Shown here piece by piece: positions 8,711 to 17,436 of a stretch of 64,000 nt of DNA (position 1 is its first letter; each line of letters starts with the position of its first letter). Under the pieces are notes generated by a model. It was given only the letters and a program-made list of their open reading frames with translations. It was not told the DNA's origin and did not search any database. Source of the stretch: Mycobacterium marinum (GTDB taxonomy: Bacteria; Actinomycetota; Actinomycetes; Mycobacteriales; Mycobacteriaceae); assembly GCF_003391395.1 (NCBI RefSeq), contig NZ_CP024190.1, positions 1,860,001 to 1,924,000 of the forward strand, in the 5' to 3' direction. Made by a program: the position numbers and the translations under genes.

Positions 8711-10206
8711 TGGCACACAAGACGGTCAGCCGCACGGTTTCGGATGCCGAACTCGCCGAATCGGTGGCGGAACTACTGGCCGAGGGCTACCGGCTTGCGT
8801 TGGTCGCGGCGCACGACGATGGCGACGCACTGCGGGTGGTCTACCTGCTGGTGGCGGGACAGCCGGATCGGCGAGTCGAGCTGACGCTGCGCACCGGCGC
8901 GGCGAATCCGTCGGTGCCGTCGCTGGCGGGGTTGTCCATCCCGGCGGGCCGCTTCGAGCGGGAAATGATGGACCTGTACGGGATTTCGCCAGTGGGGCAT
9001 CCGCAGCCACGACGGCTGGTGCGCCACGCGCATTGGCCGCAGGATTGGCATCCGATGCGCCGCGACGCCGGTGACCCGCCGCCCTTCGATGCGGTGGGAC
9101 GCTTTCCATTCGTGACCGTTGAGGGCCCGGGGGTCTACGAGATCCCGGTCGGGCCGGTCCATGCCGGCCTGATCGAGCCCGGGCACTTCCGGTTCTCGGT
9201 GATCGGTGAATCGATACTGCGGCTCAAGGCGCGACTATGGTTCGTACACCGGGGCGTCGAGAAGCTCTTCGAGGGGCGAAATGCGCTGGGCGCCAGGGAG
9301 GCTGTGGAACTCGCCGAACGAATCAGCGGAGACAGTTCGGCGGCGCATTCGCTGGCGCACTGCCTGGCCGTCGAGGACGCGCTGGGATTGGATGTGCCCG
9401 AACCGGTGCACCGGCTGCGCGCCCTGCTGGTGGAATTGGAGCGGCTTTACAACCACGTGACCGATCTGGGTGCGCTGGCCAACGATGTGGGTTTTGCCCT
9501 GGCCAACGCCCATGCGCAGGGCATCCGCGAGCGGGTGTTGCGGATCAACCGGCGGGTCACCGGACATCGCCTGCTGAGGGCCGCGATGGCCCCTGGAGGC
9601 GTTGTGCTGCAGGAGCTTCCGGATCCGGCGGAGCTGCACGCGGTGGCCGCAGAGGTTGCCGAGATCAGCGAGCTGACGCTGCGAAATTCGGTCGTCTACG
9701 ACCGGTTCGCCGAGACCGCGGTGCTGCACAGCGAGGATGCGCGCGCGCTCGGGTGCCTCGGCTACGTTGCGCGCGCCAGCGGCATCGCTACCGATGCCCG
9801 GCTGGATCACCCGACGGCCGAGCTGCCGGTCACCGCGGTTGCGGCCCGCGGAGGTGACGTCCTGGCTCGCTACACGATTCGGCGCGACGAGTTCGCCGCA
9901 TCGGTCGCGTTGGCCTGCCACCTGGTCGAGAACCACCACGGTCGAACCCGGTTCGCGCCGCCGCCGGCGGCCAACGGCGCGCGGTCGGCGGTGACATCGG
10001 GCGTGGGGATCGTCGAAGGCTGGCGCGGCGCGGTGCTGCATCGGGTCGAAGTCGACGGCGCGGGCCGCATCACCCGATGCAAGATCGTCGATCCCTCGTG
10101 GTTCAACTGGCCCGCGTTGCCGGTCGCCATGGCCGACACCATCGTCCCGGACTTTCCGTTGGCGAATAAGAGCTTCAATTTGTCCTATGCCGGCAATGAC
10201 CTCTAG
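8710..10206 (+). CDS. hycE: NuoCD/HycE-like large subunit lacking NiFe ligands (Rv0087-like)
   Basis: Large subunit of the complex, 498 residues. An N-terminal NuoC (30 kDa) domain shows GRFEREMMDLYGI and GHPQPRRLVRHAHWP (about residues 77-112). A NuoD/HycE domain follows. In NiFe hydrogenases the L1 motif is RxCGxC and the C-terminal L2 motif is DPCxxC. Here the equivalent positions read ERISGDSSAAHSLA (about 201-215) and IVDPSWFNWP (about 459-468), so all four nickel-ligating cysteines are absent. The protein therefore should not be a hydrogenase despite the usual hycE name. It resembles the Ehr (energy-converting hydrogenase-related) group. Last gene of the operon. Confidence 0.9.
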   Translation: MAHKTVSRTVSDAELAESVAELLAEGYRLALVAAHDDGDALRVVYLLVAGQPDRRVELTLRTGAANPSVPSLAGLSIPAGRFEREMMDLYGISPVGHPQPRRLVRHAHWPQDWHPMRRDAGDPPPFDAVGRFPFVTVEGPGVYEIPVGPVHAGLIEPGHFRFSVIGESILRLKARLWFVHRGVEKLFEGRNALGAREAVELAERISGDSSAAHSLAHCLAVEDALGLDVPEPVHRLRALLVELERLYNHVTDLGALANDVGFALANAHAQGIRERVLRINRRVTGHRLLRAAMAPGGVVLQELPDPAELHAVAAEVAEISELTLRNSVVYDRFAETAVLHSEDARALGCLGYVARASGIATDARLDHPTAELPVTAVAARGGDVLARYTIRRDEFAASVALACHLVENHHGRTRFAPPPAANGARSAVTSGVGIVEGWRGAVLHRVEVDGAGRITRCKIVDPSWFNWPALPVAMADTIVPDFPLANKSFNLSYAGNDL

Positions 10207-10215
10207 TGCGGTGTA

Positions 10216-10231
10216 GGCCCCTCGCGGGGCC
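10216..10231 (+). terminator. GC hairpin after the hyc-like operon
   Basis: A perfect 6-bp stem ggcccc/ggggcc with a tcgc loop lies 10 bases after the last gene of the complex. There is no U-tract, as is common for mycobacterial terminators. It may separate the operon from the ABC ATPase gene at 10305. Confidence 0.4.
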
Positions 10232-10304
10232 CGGCCCGGCGAACCCGGGCGGGGCGAGACGACCCGGCAACGGTTGCGGTGGCGCGGTACGGCACGATGG
10301 TCGA

Positions 10305-11147
10305 GTGTCTGAAGCTGGGCCTGATACAGCCGATCCCGACCTGTTGATCGACTTCAGAGACGTTTCGCTGCGTCGCGGCGGACGCACCTTGGTCGGTCCG
10401 CTGGACTGGGCCGTCGAACTCGACGAGCGTTGGGTGATCCTGGGCCCCAACGGCGCCGGCAAGACCTCCTTGCTTCGGATGGCCGCCGCCTCCGAGCACC
10501 CGTCCTCGGGGGTTGCCTTCGTCCTGGGCGAACGGCTGGGCCGGGTCGACGTGTCGGAGCTGCGCGCGCGCATCGGGCTGAGTTCCTCGGCCCTGGCGCA
10601 GCGCATACCCACCGACGAAGTGGTGCGAGACCTCGTCGTATCGGCCGGCTACGCGGTGTTGGGCAGGTGGCGGGAGCGCTACGAGGACGTCGACTACCGC
10701 CGGGCCGTCGACATGCTGGAGAGCCTGGGCGCCGAGCATCTGGCCGACCGCACCTACGGAACCCTGTCCGAGGGGGAGCGCAAGCGGGTCCTGATCGCCC
10801 GTGCGTTGATGACCGACCCCGAACTGTTGCTGCTCGACGAGCCCGCGGCCGGCCTCGACTTGGGCGGCCGCGAGGAATTGGTGGCGCGGCTGGCCGATCT
10901 GGCCGCCGACCCGGATGCGCCCGCCCTGGTGCTGGTCACCCACCATGTCGAAGAGGTTCCTCCCGGCTTCAGCCACTGCCTGCTGCTGGCGGAGGGCCAC
11001 GTCGTGGCATCGGGCCTATTGTCCGACGTGCTCACCGCCGAAAACCTGTCGGCCGCATTTGGCCAACAGATTGCCGTCGATTTCGTCGACGGGCGATATT
11101 TCGCCCGCCGGATCCGCGCCCGCGCAGCCCACCGGAGGCAGCAATGA
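10305..11147 (+). CDS. ABC transporter ATP-binding protein (Rv3041c-like)
   Basis: Stand-alone ABC ATPase of 280 residues. Walker A GPNGAGKTS, signature LSEGERKRVLIARAL, Walker B LLLLDEPAAGLD and the switch histidine in VTHHVEE are all present. No membrane partner is encoded next to it, so the transport substrate cannot be inferred. GTG 10305 (VSEAGPDTADPDLL) was chosen; the 99 bases upstream are in frame but read as low-complexity GC-rich leader. Its stop overlaps the NUDIX start (ATGA), so the two are translationally coupled. Confidence 0.9.
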   Translation: MSEAGPDTADPDLLIDFRDVSLRRGGRTLVGPLDWAVELDERWVILGPNGAGKTSLLRMAAASEHPSSGVAFVLGERLGRVDVSELRARIGLSSSALAQRIPTDEVVRDLVVSAGYAVLGRWRERYEDVDYRRAVDMLESLGAEHLADRTYGTLSEGERKRVLIARALMTDPELLLLDEPAAGLDLGGREELVARLADLAADPDAPALVLVTHHVEEVPPGFSHCLLLAEGHVVASGLLSDVLTAENLSAAFGQQIAVDFVDGRYFARRIRARAAHRRQQ

Positions 11148-11986
11148 ATTCCCCGCCAGACCCCGTTCCATTGCAGGCCAGGCCCGCAGCAACCGTGATG
11201 CTGGTCCGCGACACCGGGCTCGACACCGGACTCTCGGTATTCCTGATGCGACGGCACGCGGCGATGGATTTCGCTGCCGGGGTGATGGTGTTTCCCGGCG
11301 GCGGCGTCGACGACCGGGACCGCAACGCCGACCTGGGCGGGCTGGGGGCCTGGGCCGGCCCGCCGCCGTTGTGGTGGGCCCAGCGCTTCGGCATCCAACC
11401 CGATCTGGCTGAGGCGCTGGTCTGCGCCGCGGCGCGCGAGACGTTCGAGGAATCCGGGGTGTTGTTCGCCGGACCGGCCGACGACCCCGACGGCATCGTC
11501 GGTGACGCCTCGATATACAGCGAGTCCCGCGCGGCGCTGGCCGACCACACGCTGTCCTTCGCGGACTTCCTGCGCCGCGAAAACCTGGTGCTGCGCGCCG
11601 ATCTGCTGCGGCCCTGGGCGAACTGGATTACCCCGGAGGCGGAACGGACCCGTCGCTACGACACCTTTTTCTTCGTCGGAGCACTGCCGGAGGGGCAGCG
11701 CGCCGACGGCGAGAACACCGAATCCGATCGGGCGGAGTGGATGCTGCCCCGTGATGCCATCGCCGACTTCGCCGCGGGCCGAAACTTCCTCTTGCCGCCG
11801 ACCTGGACTCAGCTGGACGCGCTGGCCGGCCATACCGTCGCCGATGTGCTCGCCGTGGAACGCAAGATCGTGCCGGTGCAACCCAACCTCGCGCTCAAGG
11901 GCGACAACTGGGAGATCGAGTTTTTCGACTCCGATCGCTACAACCAGGCGCGGATCTCCGGCGGATCGACCGTTTGGCCGTTATGA
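11144..11986 (+). CDS. NUDIX hydrolase (Rv3040c-like)
   Basis: Predicted pyrophosphohydrolase acting on a nucleoside diphosphate-linked substrate, 280 residues. It has FPGGGVDD near residue 50 and the Nudix helix core ARETFEESGVLF near residue 97, separated by an insertion of about 40 residues. That long spacing is typical of the NUDT19/RppH-like acyl-CoA diphosphatase branch, so CoA derivatives are a possible substrate (inference). ATG 11144 is preceded by ggaggca and overlaps the ABC ATPase stop. The stop overlaps the echA17 ATG. Confidence 0.88.
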   Translation: MNSPPDPVPLQARPAATVMLVRDTGLDTGLSVFLMRRHAAMDFAAGVMVFPGGGVDDRDRNADLGGLGAWAGPPPLWWAQRFGIQPDLAEALVCAAARETFEESGVLFAGPADDPDGIVGDASIYSESRAALADHTLSFADFLRRENLVLRADLLRPWANWITPEAERTRRYDTFFFVGALPEGQRADGENTESDRAEWMLPRDAIADFAAGRNFLLPPTWTQLDALAGHTVADVLAVERKIVPVQPNLALKGDNWEIEFFDSDRYNQARISGGSTVWPL

Positions 11987-12756
11987 ACGAGTTCGTCAGC
12001 GTCGTGGCTGACCAGGGACTGGCCACCTTGGTGGTGTCCAGGCCACCCACCAATGCGATGACCCGCCAGGTCTACCGGGAGATCGTCGCGGCCGCCGACG
12101 AGCTGGGACGCCGCGACGACATCGGCGCAGTTGTGCTCTTCGGCGGCCACGAGATTTTCTCCGCCGGCGACGACATGCCCGAACTGCGGACCCTCAACGC
12201 CCCGGAGGCCGACACCGCCGCCCGGGTCCGGCTGGAGGCCATCGATGCGGTGGCGGCGATTCCGAAACCAACCGTGGCGGCCGTCACCGGATACGCGTTG
12301 GGCGCGGGGCTGACCCTGGCGCTGGCGGCCGACTGGCGGGTCAGCGGTGACAACGTGAAGTTCGGCGCGACCGAGATCCTCGCCGGCCTGATTCCCGGCG
12401 GCGGCGGCATGGGGCGCCTGACCCGCGTGGTCGGGTCCAGCAGAGCCAAGGAGCTGGTTTTCAGCGGGCGATTCTTCGACGCCGAGGAGGCCCTCGCGTT
12501 GGGCCTGATCGACGACATGGTGGCCCCCGACGACGTCTACGACTCCGCCGTCGCGTGGGCCCGCCGCTATCTGGAATGCCCGCCGCGCGCCTTGGCCGCC
12601 GCCAAGGCGGTCATCAACGACGTCTTCGAACTGGAAGCCACCGAGCGGGCCGCCGCGGAACGGCGCCGTTATGTCGAGCTGTTTGCCGCTGGTCAGCGCG
12701 GTCCTGACGGCCGTGGGCCGGGCGGTGGTAACACGGGCGACCAAGACGGTCGTTAG
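11983..12756 (+). CDS. echA17: Enoyl-CoA hydratase/isomerase family protein EchA17
   Basis: Crotonase-fold enzyme of 257 residues, expected to hydrate 2-enoyl-CoA in fatty-acid or related acyl-CoA breakdown. Oxyanion-hole segments are visible: FSAGDDMPEL, and GYALGAGLTLALAADWRV followed by ILAGLIPGGGGMGRLTRVVG. ATG 11983 overlaps the NUDIX stop by four bases (ATGA), so this is the third gene of a coupled ABC-NUDIX-crotonase unit. Position and length match H37Rv Rv3039c. Confidence 0.92.
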   Translation: MNEFVSVVADQGLATLVVSRPPTNAMTRQVYREIVAAADELGRRDDIGAVVLFGGHEIFSAGDDMPELRTLNAPEADTAARVRLEAIDAVAAIPKPTVAAVTGYALGAGLTLALAADWRVSGDNVKFGATEILAGLIPGGGGMGRLTRVVGSSRAKELVFSGRFFDAEEALALGLIDDMVAPDDVYDSAVAWARRYLECPPRALAAAKAVINDVFELEATERAAAERRRYVELFAAGQRGPDGRGPGGGNTGDQDGR

Positions 12757-12766
12757 GCTGCCCTGC

Positions 12767-13750
12767 ATGACGAGGAGCTCGGAGATACCTGCCGACGCGG
12801 CGCCCAACCCGCACGCCACTGCCGAAGAGGTGGAGGCCGCCCGGCACGACAGCAAGCTCGCCCAGGTGCTCTACCACGATTGGGAAGCCGAGAACTACGA
12901 CGAGAAGTGGTCGATCTCGTATGACCAGCGTTGCGTCGAGTACGCCCGGGGCCGCTTCGACGCCATCGTGCCCGCCCAAGTCCACGCCGATCTGCCGTAT
13001 GAGCGGGCGTTGGAGCTTGGCTGTGGTACCGGGTTTTTTCTGCTCAACCTGATCCAGGCGGGGGTCGCCCGGCGCGGCTCGGTGACCGACCTATCCCCGG
13101 GCATGGTCAAGGTCGCCACCCGCAACGGGCAGTCACTGGGGCTCGACATCGATGGCCGAGTGGCCGACGCCGAGGGCATCCCCTACGACGACGACACGTT
13201 CGACCTGGTGGTCGGGCACGCCGTGCTACACCACATCCCCGATGTCGAGTTGTCGCTGCGTGAAGTGATGCGTGTGTTGAAACCGGGCGGCCGGTTCGTG
13301 TTCGCGGGGGAGCCCACCACGGTGGGCAACGAGTACGCCCGCACGCTGTCCACCCTGACCTGGCGAATCGCCACCAACGTCACCAAACTGCCCGGCCTGG
13401 GCGGCTGGCGGCGGCCGCAGGAAGAGCTCGACGAATCCTCGCGGGCCGCGGCCCTGGAGGCCATCGTCGACCTGCATACCTTCGCCCCCGAGGACCTGGA
13501 ACGGATGGCGAAAAACGCCGGGGCGATCCGCGTCGAGACGGCCAGTGAAGAGTTCAGTGCCGCCATGTTCGGCTGGCCGGTGCGCACGTTCGAATCCTCG
13601 GTGCCGCCCGGGCGACTGGGCTGGAACTGGGCGAGGTTCGCCTTCAACGGCTGGAAGGCACTGAGCTGGATGGACGCCAACGTCTGGCGGCATGTGGCGC
13701 CCAAAGGCTGGTTCTACAACGTGATGGTCACCGGGGTTAAGCCCTCCTGA
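12767..13750 (+). CDS. SAM-dependent methyltransferase (Rv3038c-like)
   Basis: Class I methyltransferase of 327 residues. The SAM-binding glycine loop is ALELGCGTGFFLLNL near residue 85. Post-I acidic and motif II-like segments follow: VTDLSPGMVKVA, DDDTFDLVVGHAVLHHIPD and VLKPGGRFVFAGEP. The substrate is unknown. ATG 12767 gives the same length as recalled for Rv3038c. The stop overlaps the presumed CTG start of the next gene. Confidence 0.9.
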   Translation: MTRSSEIPADAAPNPHATAEEVEAARHDSKLAQVLYHDWEAENYDEKWSISYDQRCVEYARGRFDAIVPAQVHADLPYERALELGCGTGFFLLNLIQAGVARRGSVTDLSPGMVKVATRNGQSLGLDIDGRVADAEGIPYDDDTFDLVVGHAVLHHIPDVELSLREVMRVLKPGGRFVFAGEPTTVGNEYARTLSTLTWRIATNVTKLPGLGGWRRPQEELDESSRAAALEAIVDLHTFAPEDLERMAKNAGAIRVETASEEFSAAMFGWPVRTFESSVPPGRLGWNWARFAFNGWKALSWMDANVWRHVAPKGWFYNVMVTGVKPS

Positions 13751-14952
13751 GCCCTGCGGGCACCGGCGTCGTTTTCGGCGTCGACGACGTCGCCTACCTG
13801 CGCTCCGACGCAGGTACCGCCGCCCTTCGCGCGGTCGCCGATCTGGAACTGCGGGACGCGACCCGAATCGCCGACATCACCGCGGCGCGCGCCCGCTTCG
13901 GCGAGCGCACCCCCATGCTGATCGAGACGACCCTGCTACGACGCCGGGCCGTGGCAAAACTGGGTGGGCTGTGCCCGAGTACGCCGGTGTCGGACTGGCT
14001 GTTCACCGACACCGCCTTGCAGCAGGCCACGGTGGCGGCGGTGGCCCTGCACCGGGCCAGGCGATTGGCCGATCTGACGGTGCACGACGCGACCTGCTCC
14101 ATCGGCACTGAGCTGGCCGCGCTGTGCCGATCGGCGGCGACGGTGATCGGCAGCGACATCGACCCGGTACGGCTGGCGATGGCGCGCCACAACCTGGGGG
14201 GCGCGGTCGGGTTGTGCCGTGCCGACGCGCTGCGGCCGGTGACCCGGGACACGGTCGTCCTGGTCGATCCGGCGCGTCGCAGCAAGGGGCGCCGGCGCTT
14301 CAGTCCGGCCGATTATCAGCCCGGGCTGGGGCCCGTTCTCGACGTCTACCGCGATCGGCCGCTGGTGGTGAAGTGCGCGCCCGGGATCGATTTCGATCAG
14401 GTGAGTCGCCTGGGTTTCGACGGCGAAATCGAGGTGACCTCCTACCAGGGCTCGGTTCGCGAGGCGTGCCTGTGGTCGCGGGGCCTGGCCGCAGCTGGGG
14501 TGCGCCGTCGGGCCAGCATCCTCGACAGCGGCGAACAGATCACCGATTCCGAGCCCGACGACTGCGACGTGCGTCCCGCCGGGCGCTGGATCATCGATCC
14601 CGACGGAGCGGTGGTCCGGGCCGGCCTGGTGCGCCACTACGGCGCCAGGCACCGGCTGTGGCAGCTCGATCCCAATATCGCATATCTGTCCGGCGACACC
14701 CTGCCAGAAGGGATACGGGGCTTCGAGGTGCTCGAGGCGCTACCGTTCGACGAGCGGCGGCTGCGTCAGGCCCTGAACGCGCTGGACTGCGGAGCGCTGG
14801 AGATTCTGGTCCGGGGCGTACAGGTCGATCCTGACGCCCTGCGCCGGCGGCTACGGCCGCGTGGCGGCCGCGCGCTGTCGGTGGTGATCACGCGCATCGG
14901 TACGGGAAGCGCCAGCCACGTGACGGCATACGTTTGCTGTCCGTCGCGGTAG
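13747..14952 (+). CDS. Class I SAM methyltransferase-like protein with THUMP-like domain (Rv3037c-like), probable CTG start
   Basis: A SAM-fold protein: VHDATCSIGTELAALCRSA then GSDIDPVRLAMARHN is the nucleotide-binding region, and LVDPARRSKGRRRF follows. The C-terminal part (LRQALNALDCGALEILVRGVQVDP) is the THUMP-like region of this actinobacterial family. The first ATG in frame is 13915 and gives 345 residues. However, the frame upstream to 13741 has strong coding character (VAYLRSDAGTAALRAVADLE), and no ATG, GTG or TTG exists there. A CTG at 13747 overlaps the previous stop as CTGA and gives 401 residues. The true substrate, possibly RNA, is not established. Confidence 0.78.
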   Translation: MSPAGTGVVFGVDDVAYLRSDAGTAALRAVADLELRDATRIADITAARARFGERTPMLIETTLLRRRAVAKLGGLCPSTPVSDWLFTDTALQQATVAAVALHRARRLADLTVHDATCSIGTELAALCRSAATVIGSDIDPVRLAMARHNLGGAVGLCRADALRPVTRDTVVLVDPARRSKGRRRFSPADYQPGLGPVLDVYRDRPLVVKCAPGIDFDQVSRLGFDGEIEVTSYQGSVREACLWSRGLAAAGVRRRASILDSGEQITDSEPDDCDVRPAGRWIIDPDGAVVRAGLVRHYGARHRLWQLDPNIAYLSGDTLPEGIRGFEVLEALPFDERRLRQALNALDCGALEILVRGVQVDPDALRRRLRPRGGRALSVVITRIGTGSASHVTAYVCCPSR

Positions 14953-15026
14953 CGTCCGGGTACGCTGGCGGCGGTCACCCCTTTGCAACGCCACCGCCCG
15001 TTTTGGTCTGCGAGGAAAAATCAACG

Positions 15027-15710
15027 ATGCGCTTAATGATTGCGGCCGCAATGCTTGTCAGTGCGGTCCTATTGGCTTGGCCGGCTGCCGCCGAGCCGCC
15101 GTCCTGTGCCAGCCTCGGCGGCAACGTCGAAGGCGCTCAGATGTGCCACATCCACGCGACGGGATCCACGTACACGTTGGACATCACGTTTCCCCAGGAC
15201 TACCCGGATCAGCAGGCGCTGACCGACTACATCACCCAGAACCGGGACGGGTTCGTCAGCGTGGCGACCGGGTCCGGGCGACGTGATCAGCCCTATCAGA
15301 TGGACGCCACCACCGAACAACACGCCGCCGGCCAGCCGCCGCACAACACCCGCAGCGTGGTGCTGAAGTTCTTCCAGGATCTCGGTGGCGCACACCCCTT
15401 CACCTGGTACAAGGCTTTCAACTACAACCTCGGGACCAAGCAGCCGATCACCTTCGACACCTTGTTCGCGCCGGGGACCACCCCGCTGGACGCCATCTAC
15501 CCGATCGTCCAGCGCGAGCTGGCGCACCAGACCGGGCTCGGTGTGGCGATCCTGCCCTCCAATGGTCTGGACCCGACGCACTACCAGAACTTCGCCATCA
15601 CCGACACCGACGTGATCTTCTATTTTGCTCAGGGTGAGCTGCTGCCGTCGTTTGCCGGCGCTACCCAGGCCCAGGTGCCGCGCAATGCCATCCCGCCCCT
15701 GGCGATCTGA
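15027..15710 (+). CDS. Secreted DUF3298/RsiV-like protein (TB22.2, Rv3036c-like)
   Basis: Exported protein of 227 residues. A signal peptide is clear: MRLMIAAAMLVSAVLLAWPAA with cleavage after an AxA-type site before EPPSCASL. The mature part contains two cysteines near the start and the DUF3298-type segment PITFDTLFAPGTTPLDAIYPIVQREL, also seen in RsiV and similar extracytoplasmic proteins. ATG 15027 has gaggaaaa about 10 bases upstream. The length equals that recalled for the M. tuberculosis secreted antigen TB22.2. The molecular role is unknown. Confidence 0.88.
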   Translation: MRLMIAAAMLVSAVLLAWPAAAEPPSCASLGGNVEGAQMCHIHATGSTYTLDITFPQDYPDQQALTDYITQNRDGFVSVATGSGRRDQPYQMDATTEQHAAGQPPHNTRSVVLKFFQDLGGAHPFTWYKAFNYNLGTKQPITFDTLFAPGTTPLDAIYPIVQRELAHQTGLGVAILPSNGLDPTHYQNFAITDTDVIFYFAQGELLPSFAGATQAQVPRNAIPPLAI

Positions 15711-15713
15711 GGT

Positions 15714-16103
15714 TCACACGGGGCCGGCCAGCGATTCCATCGCCGCGGCGCCGATGCCCAGCGTCAGCTGGGCCACACACCCGATGATCGGCACCACGAA
15801 GGCCACGTTGTGCCGTGCGAGCCGGTACACGCTGATGATGAGATCGGCGAGAAATATCACGATGCCGCCCCAAAAACCCAGCCCGATCGCTTTGTCGACC
15901 CAGGAGGGATCACCGCAGGTCTGGTAGCCGCACGGGTCGGTACCCATGACGAGCAGGCCCAACACCAACATCGTCACCACGAATAAGAAGGCGTGCAGGA
16001 CCAGCAGGGCGATGGTGAGGGTGACATTTACCGCTCGATGGGCCTTGGCGCGACGGCTGCCGGCGCCGCCGGTGTGCACCGGGGCGAGATCGTCGGTAGA
16101 CAC
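15714..16103 (-). CDS. Conserved four-helix membrane protein
   Basis: Predicted integral membrane protein of 129 residues. About three to four hydrophobic segments are visible (TLTIALLVLHAFLFVVTMLV; IGLGFWGGIVIFLADLIIS; VAFVVPIIGCVAQLTLG). The loop TDPCGYQTCGDPS contains two cysteines that could form a disulfide on the outside. I do not recognise the family. It ends three bases from the end of the convergent secreted-protein gene. Coding character is supported by codon position bias, and the ATG start is clean. Confidence 0.75.
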   Translation of the reverse strand: MSTDDLAPVHTGGAGSRRAKAHRAVNVTLTIALLVLHAFLFVVTMLVLGLLVMGTDPCGYQTCGDPSWVDKAIGLGFWGGIVIFLADLIISVYRLARHNVAFVVPIIGCVAQLTLGIGAAAMESLAGPV

Positions 16104-16119
16104 CCAACAAGTATGGCCG

Positions 16120-17436
16120 CTAGGCCGGCGCGAAGCTGTATACCTGGCCGTCGCTGGTCGCAGTTACCACGCGGCCGTCGACGGCGATCGACACCCCGAC
16201 CGGATATCCGGTCGCCGCGGGCAGCGAATAGCTGTTGATCGTGTGGCCGTCCGCCGGGTTGAACACCAGCAACGACATACCGGGTCCGCCTTCGTGGGGC
16301 GGACCCGCGACGATCGTGTAGCCGACGTTTCCGGCCGCCAGGCTGGACGTCGATAGGGGCGTGACGTCATCGCGGCGCCAGGCCTGGTCGGCATGGTCGC
16401 CCGCGTCGCGAAACGCCGCCAGCCGGGTGTCGGGGCCGCCGCCGGAAACGATCAGGCCCTCCGGGGTGACCGTCGGCGGTGTCTGAGCCAGAAATCCCAA
16501 CGGCACCGACCACTTCACCTTGCCGTCCGTTGCGTGCAGGGCCCACAGCCGTTGGTCGCGGCCGTTGACGTACACGGTTTCGCCGTCGGCCGATAGCACC
16601 GGACTGGCAACCACGCCGTCTTTGACGGCGTCGCTGGTCCACTCCCGAACCAGTTGCTGCGCGTGGTATTTGAGCCCGACCAGCCCCGCCGCCGGCGCTC
16701 CGGGTTGCCAGACGCCGACCACCACCATGCCGTTGACCTTCGAGAACGCCGGGGCCGCCGCCACCGGGCAGCCCTGTCGTGCCGGAGCGCAGTCGGCCAG
16801 ACCACGCGCCGGATCAGTCGGATCGACGCCCTCCACCAGATCCATCGGACTGCCCACGATCTTGCCGCGGTGGGCGTCGAACACCAGCATCTGTCCCAGA
16901 TGGGTGGCCACGAGTAGCTGGCCGTTGCCCAAAAATCGCGGGGTGGACGGCATGCCGATCACCGGTTGGCGCCAGCGCGTCCACTGGGTGACAGGGAAGG
17001 CAACGATCGCGCCCGGCTGGCCGACGTAGAGGTTGTCGAATCCGTCGAACAACGGACCGGCGAAGCCGCCGCCCTGGACCAGCCGAACACACCAGCGTTG
17101 CCGGCCGTTATCGTTGTTCTCCCACTCCATCAGCGAACACCCGGCCGGGGTCTGCGAGTTGAGCGCGAGGTAGCCGCGCCCGCTCAACGCCGGCCCGGCG
17201 GCCAGACTTCCCTTGACCGAACGCGTCCACTTCAGCGCCAGCTTGCTGGAGCCGGCGGTGGTGGTGTAGCTGCTGTTGGCGGCGTCGCCGTACTGTGCGG
17301 GCCAACCTAGCGCGGGTGCGGCGTCCACCCACGAATCGGTATTGCCGCAGCCGCCCAGCCCGATCGTGAGTGCAGCCGCGAGAGCGGTCGTCAGGAGACG
17401 TCGGGCAAACACCGGATGATTTCGCAGGGTTCCCAA
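16120..17436 (-). CDS. Beta-propeller (PQQ-like repeat) lipoprotein (Rv3035-like)
   Basis: Exported protein of 438 residues with an N-terminal lipoprotein signal (TTALAAALTIGLGGCGN). Repeated propeller blades are seen, for example GKVKWSVPLGFLAQTPPTV, ADGETVYVNGRDQRLWALHATDG and the closing VDGRVVTATSDGQVYSFAPA. This fits a PQQ/BamB-like propeller used for protein or ligand binding at the cell envelope. The start is uncertain: TTG 17436 or GTG 17412, the latter giving FARRLL directly before the hydrophobic core. It is divergent from the acetyltransferase gene. Confidence 0.85.
   Translation of the reverse strand: MGTLRNHPVFARRLLTTALAAALTIGLGGCGNTDSWVDAAPALGWPAQYGDAANSSYTTTAGSSKLALKWTRSVKGSLAAGPALSGRGYLALNSQTPAGCSLMEWENNDNGRQRWCVRLVQGGGFAGPLFDGFDNLYVGQPGAIVAFPVTQWTRWRQPVIGMPSTPRFLGNGQLLVATHLGQMLVFDAHRGKIVGSPMDLVEGVDPTDPARGLADCAPARQGCPVAAAPAFSKVNGMVVVGVWQPGAPAAGLVGLKYHAQQLVREWTSDAVKDGVVASPVLSADGETVYVNGRDQRLWALHATDGKVKWSVPLGFLAQTPPTVTPEGLIVSGGGPDTRLAAFRDAGDHADQAWRRDDVTPLSTSSLAAGNVGYTIVAGPPHEGGPGMSLLVFNPADGHTINSYSLPAATGYPVGVSIAVDGRVVTATSDGQVYSFAPA

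Noticed and set aside
8710..10206. Annotation of the large subunit as an active formate hydrogenlyase or hydrogenase
   Set aside because: All NiFe-binding cysteines are absent.
13915..14952. Short form of the THUMP-like methyltransferase starting at ATG 13915
   Set aside because: Coding signal continues 56 codons upstream; the CTG-start form is preferred, though not proven.
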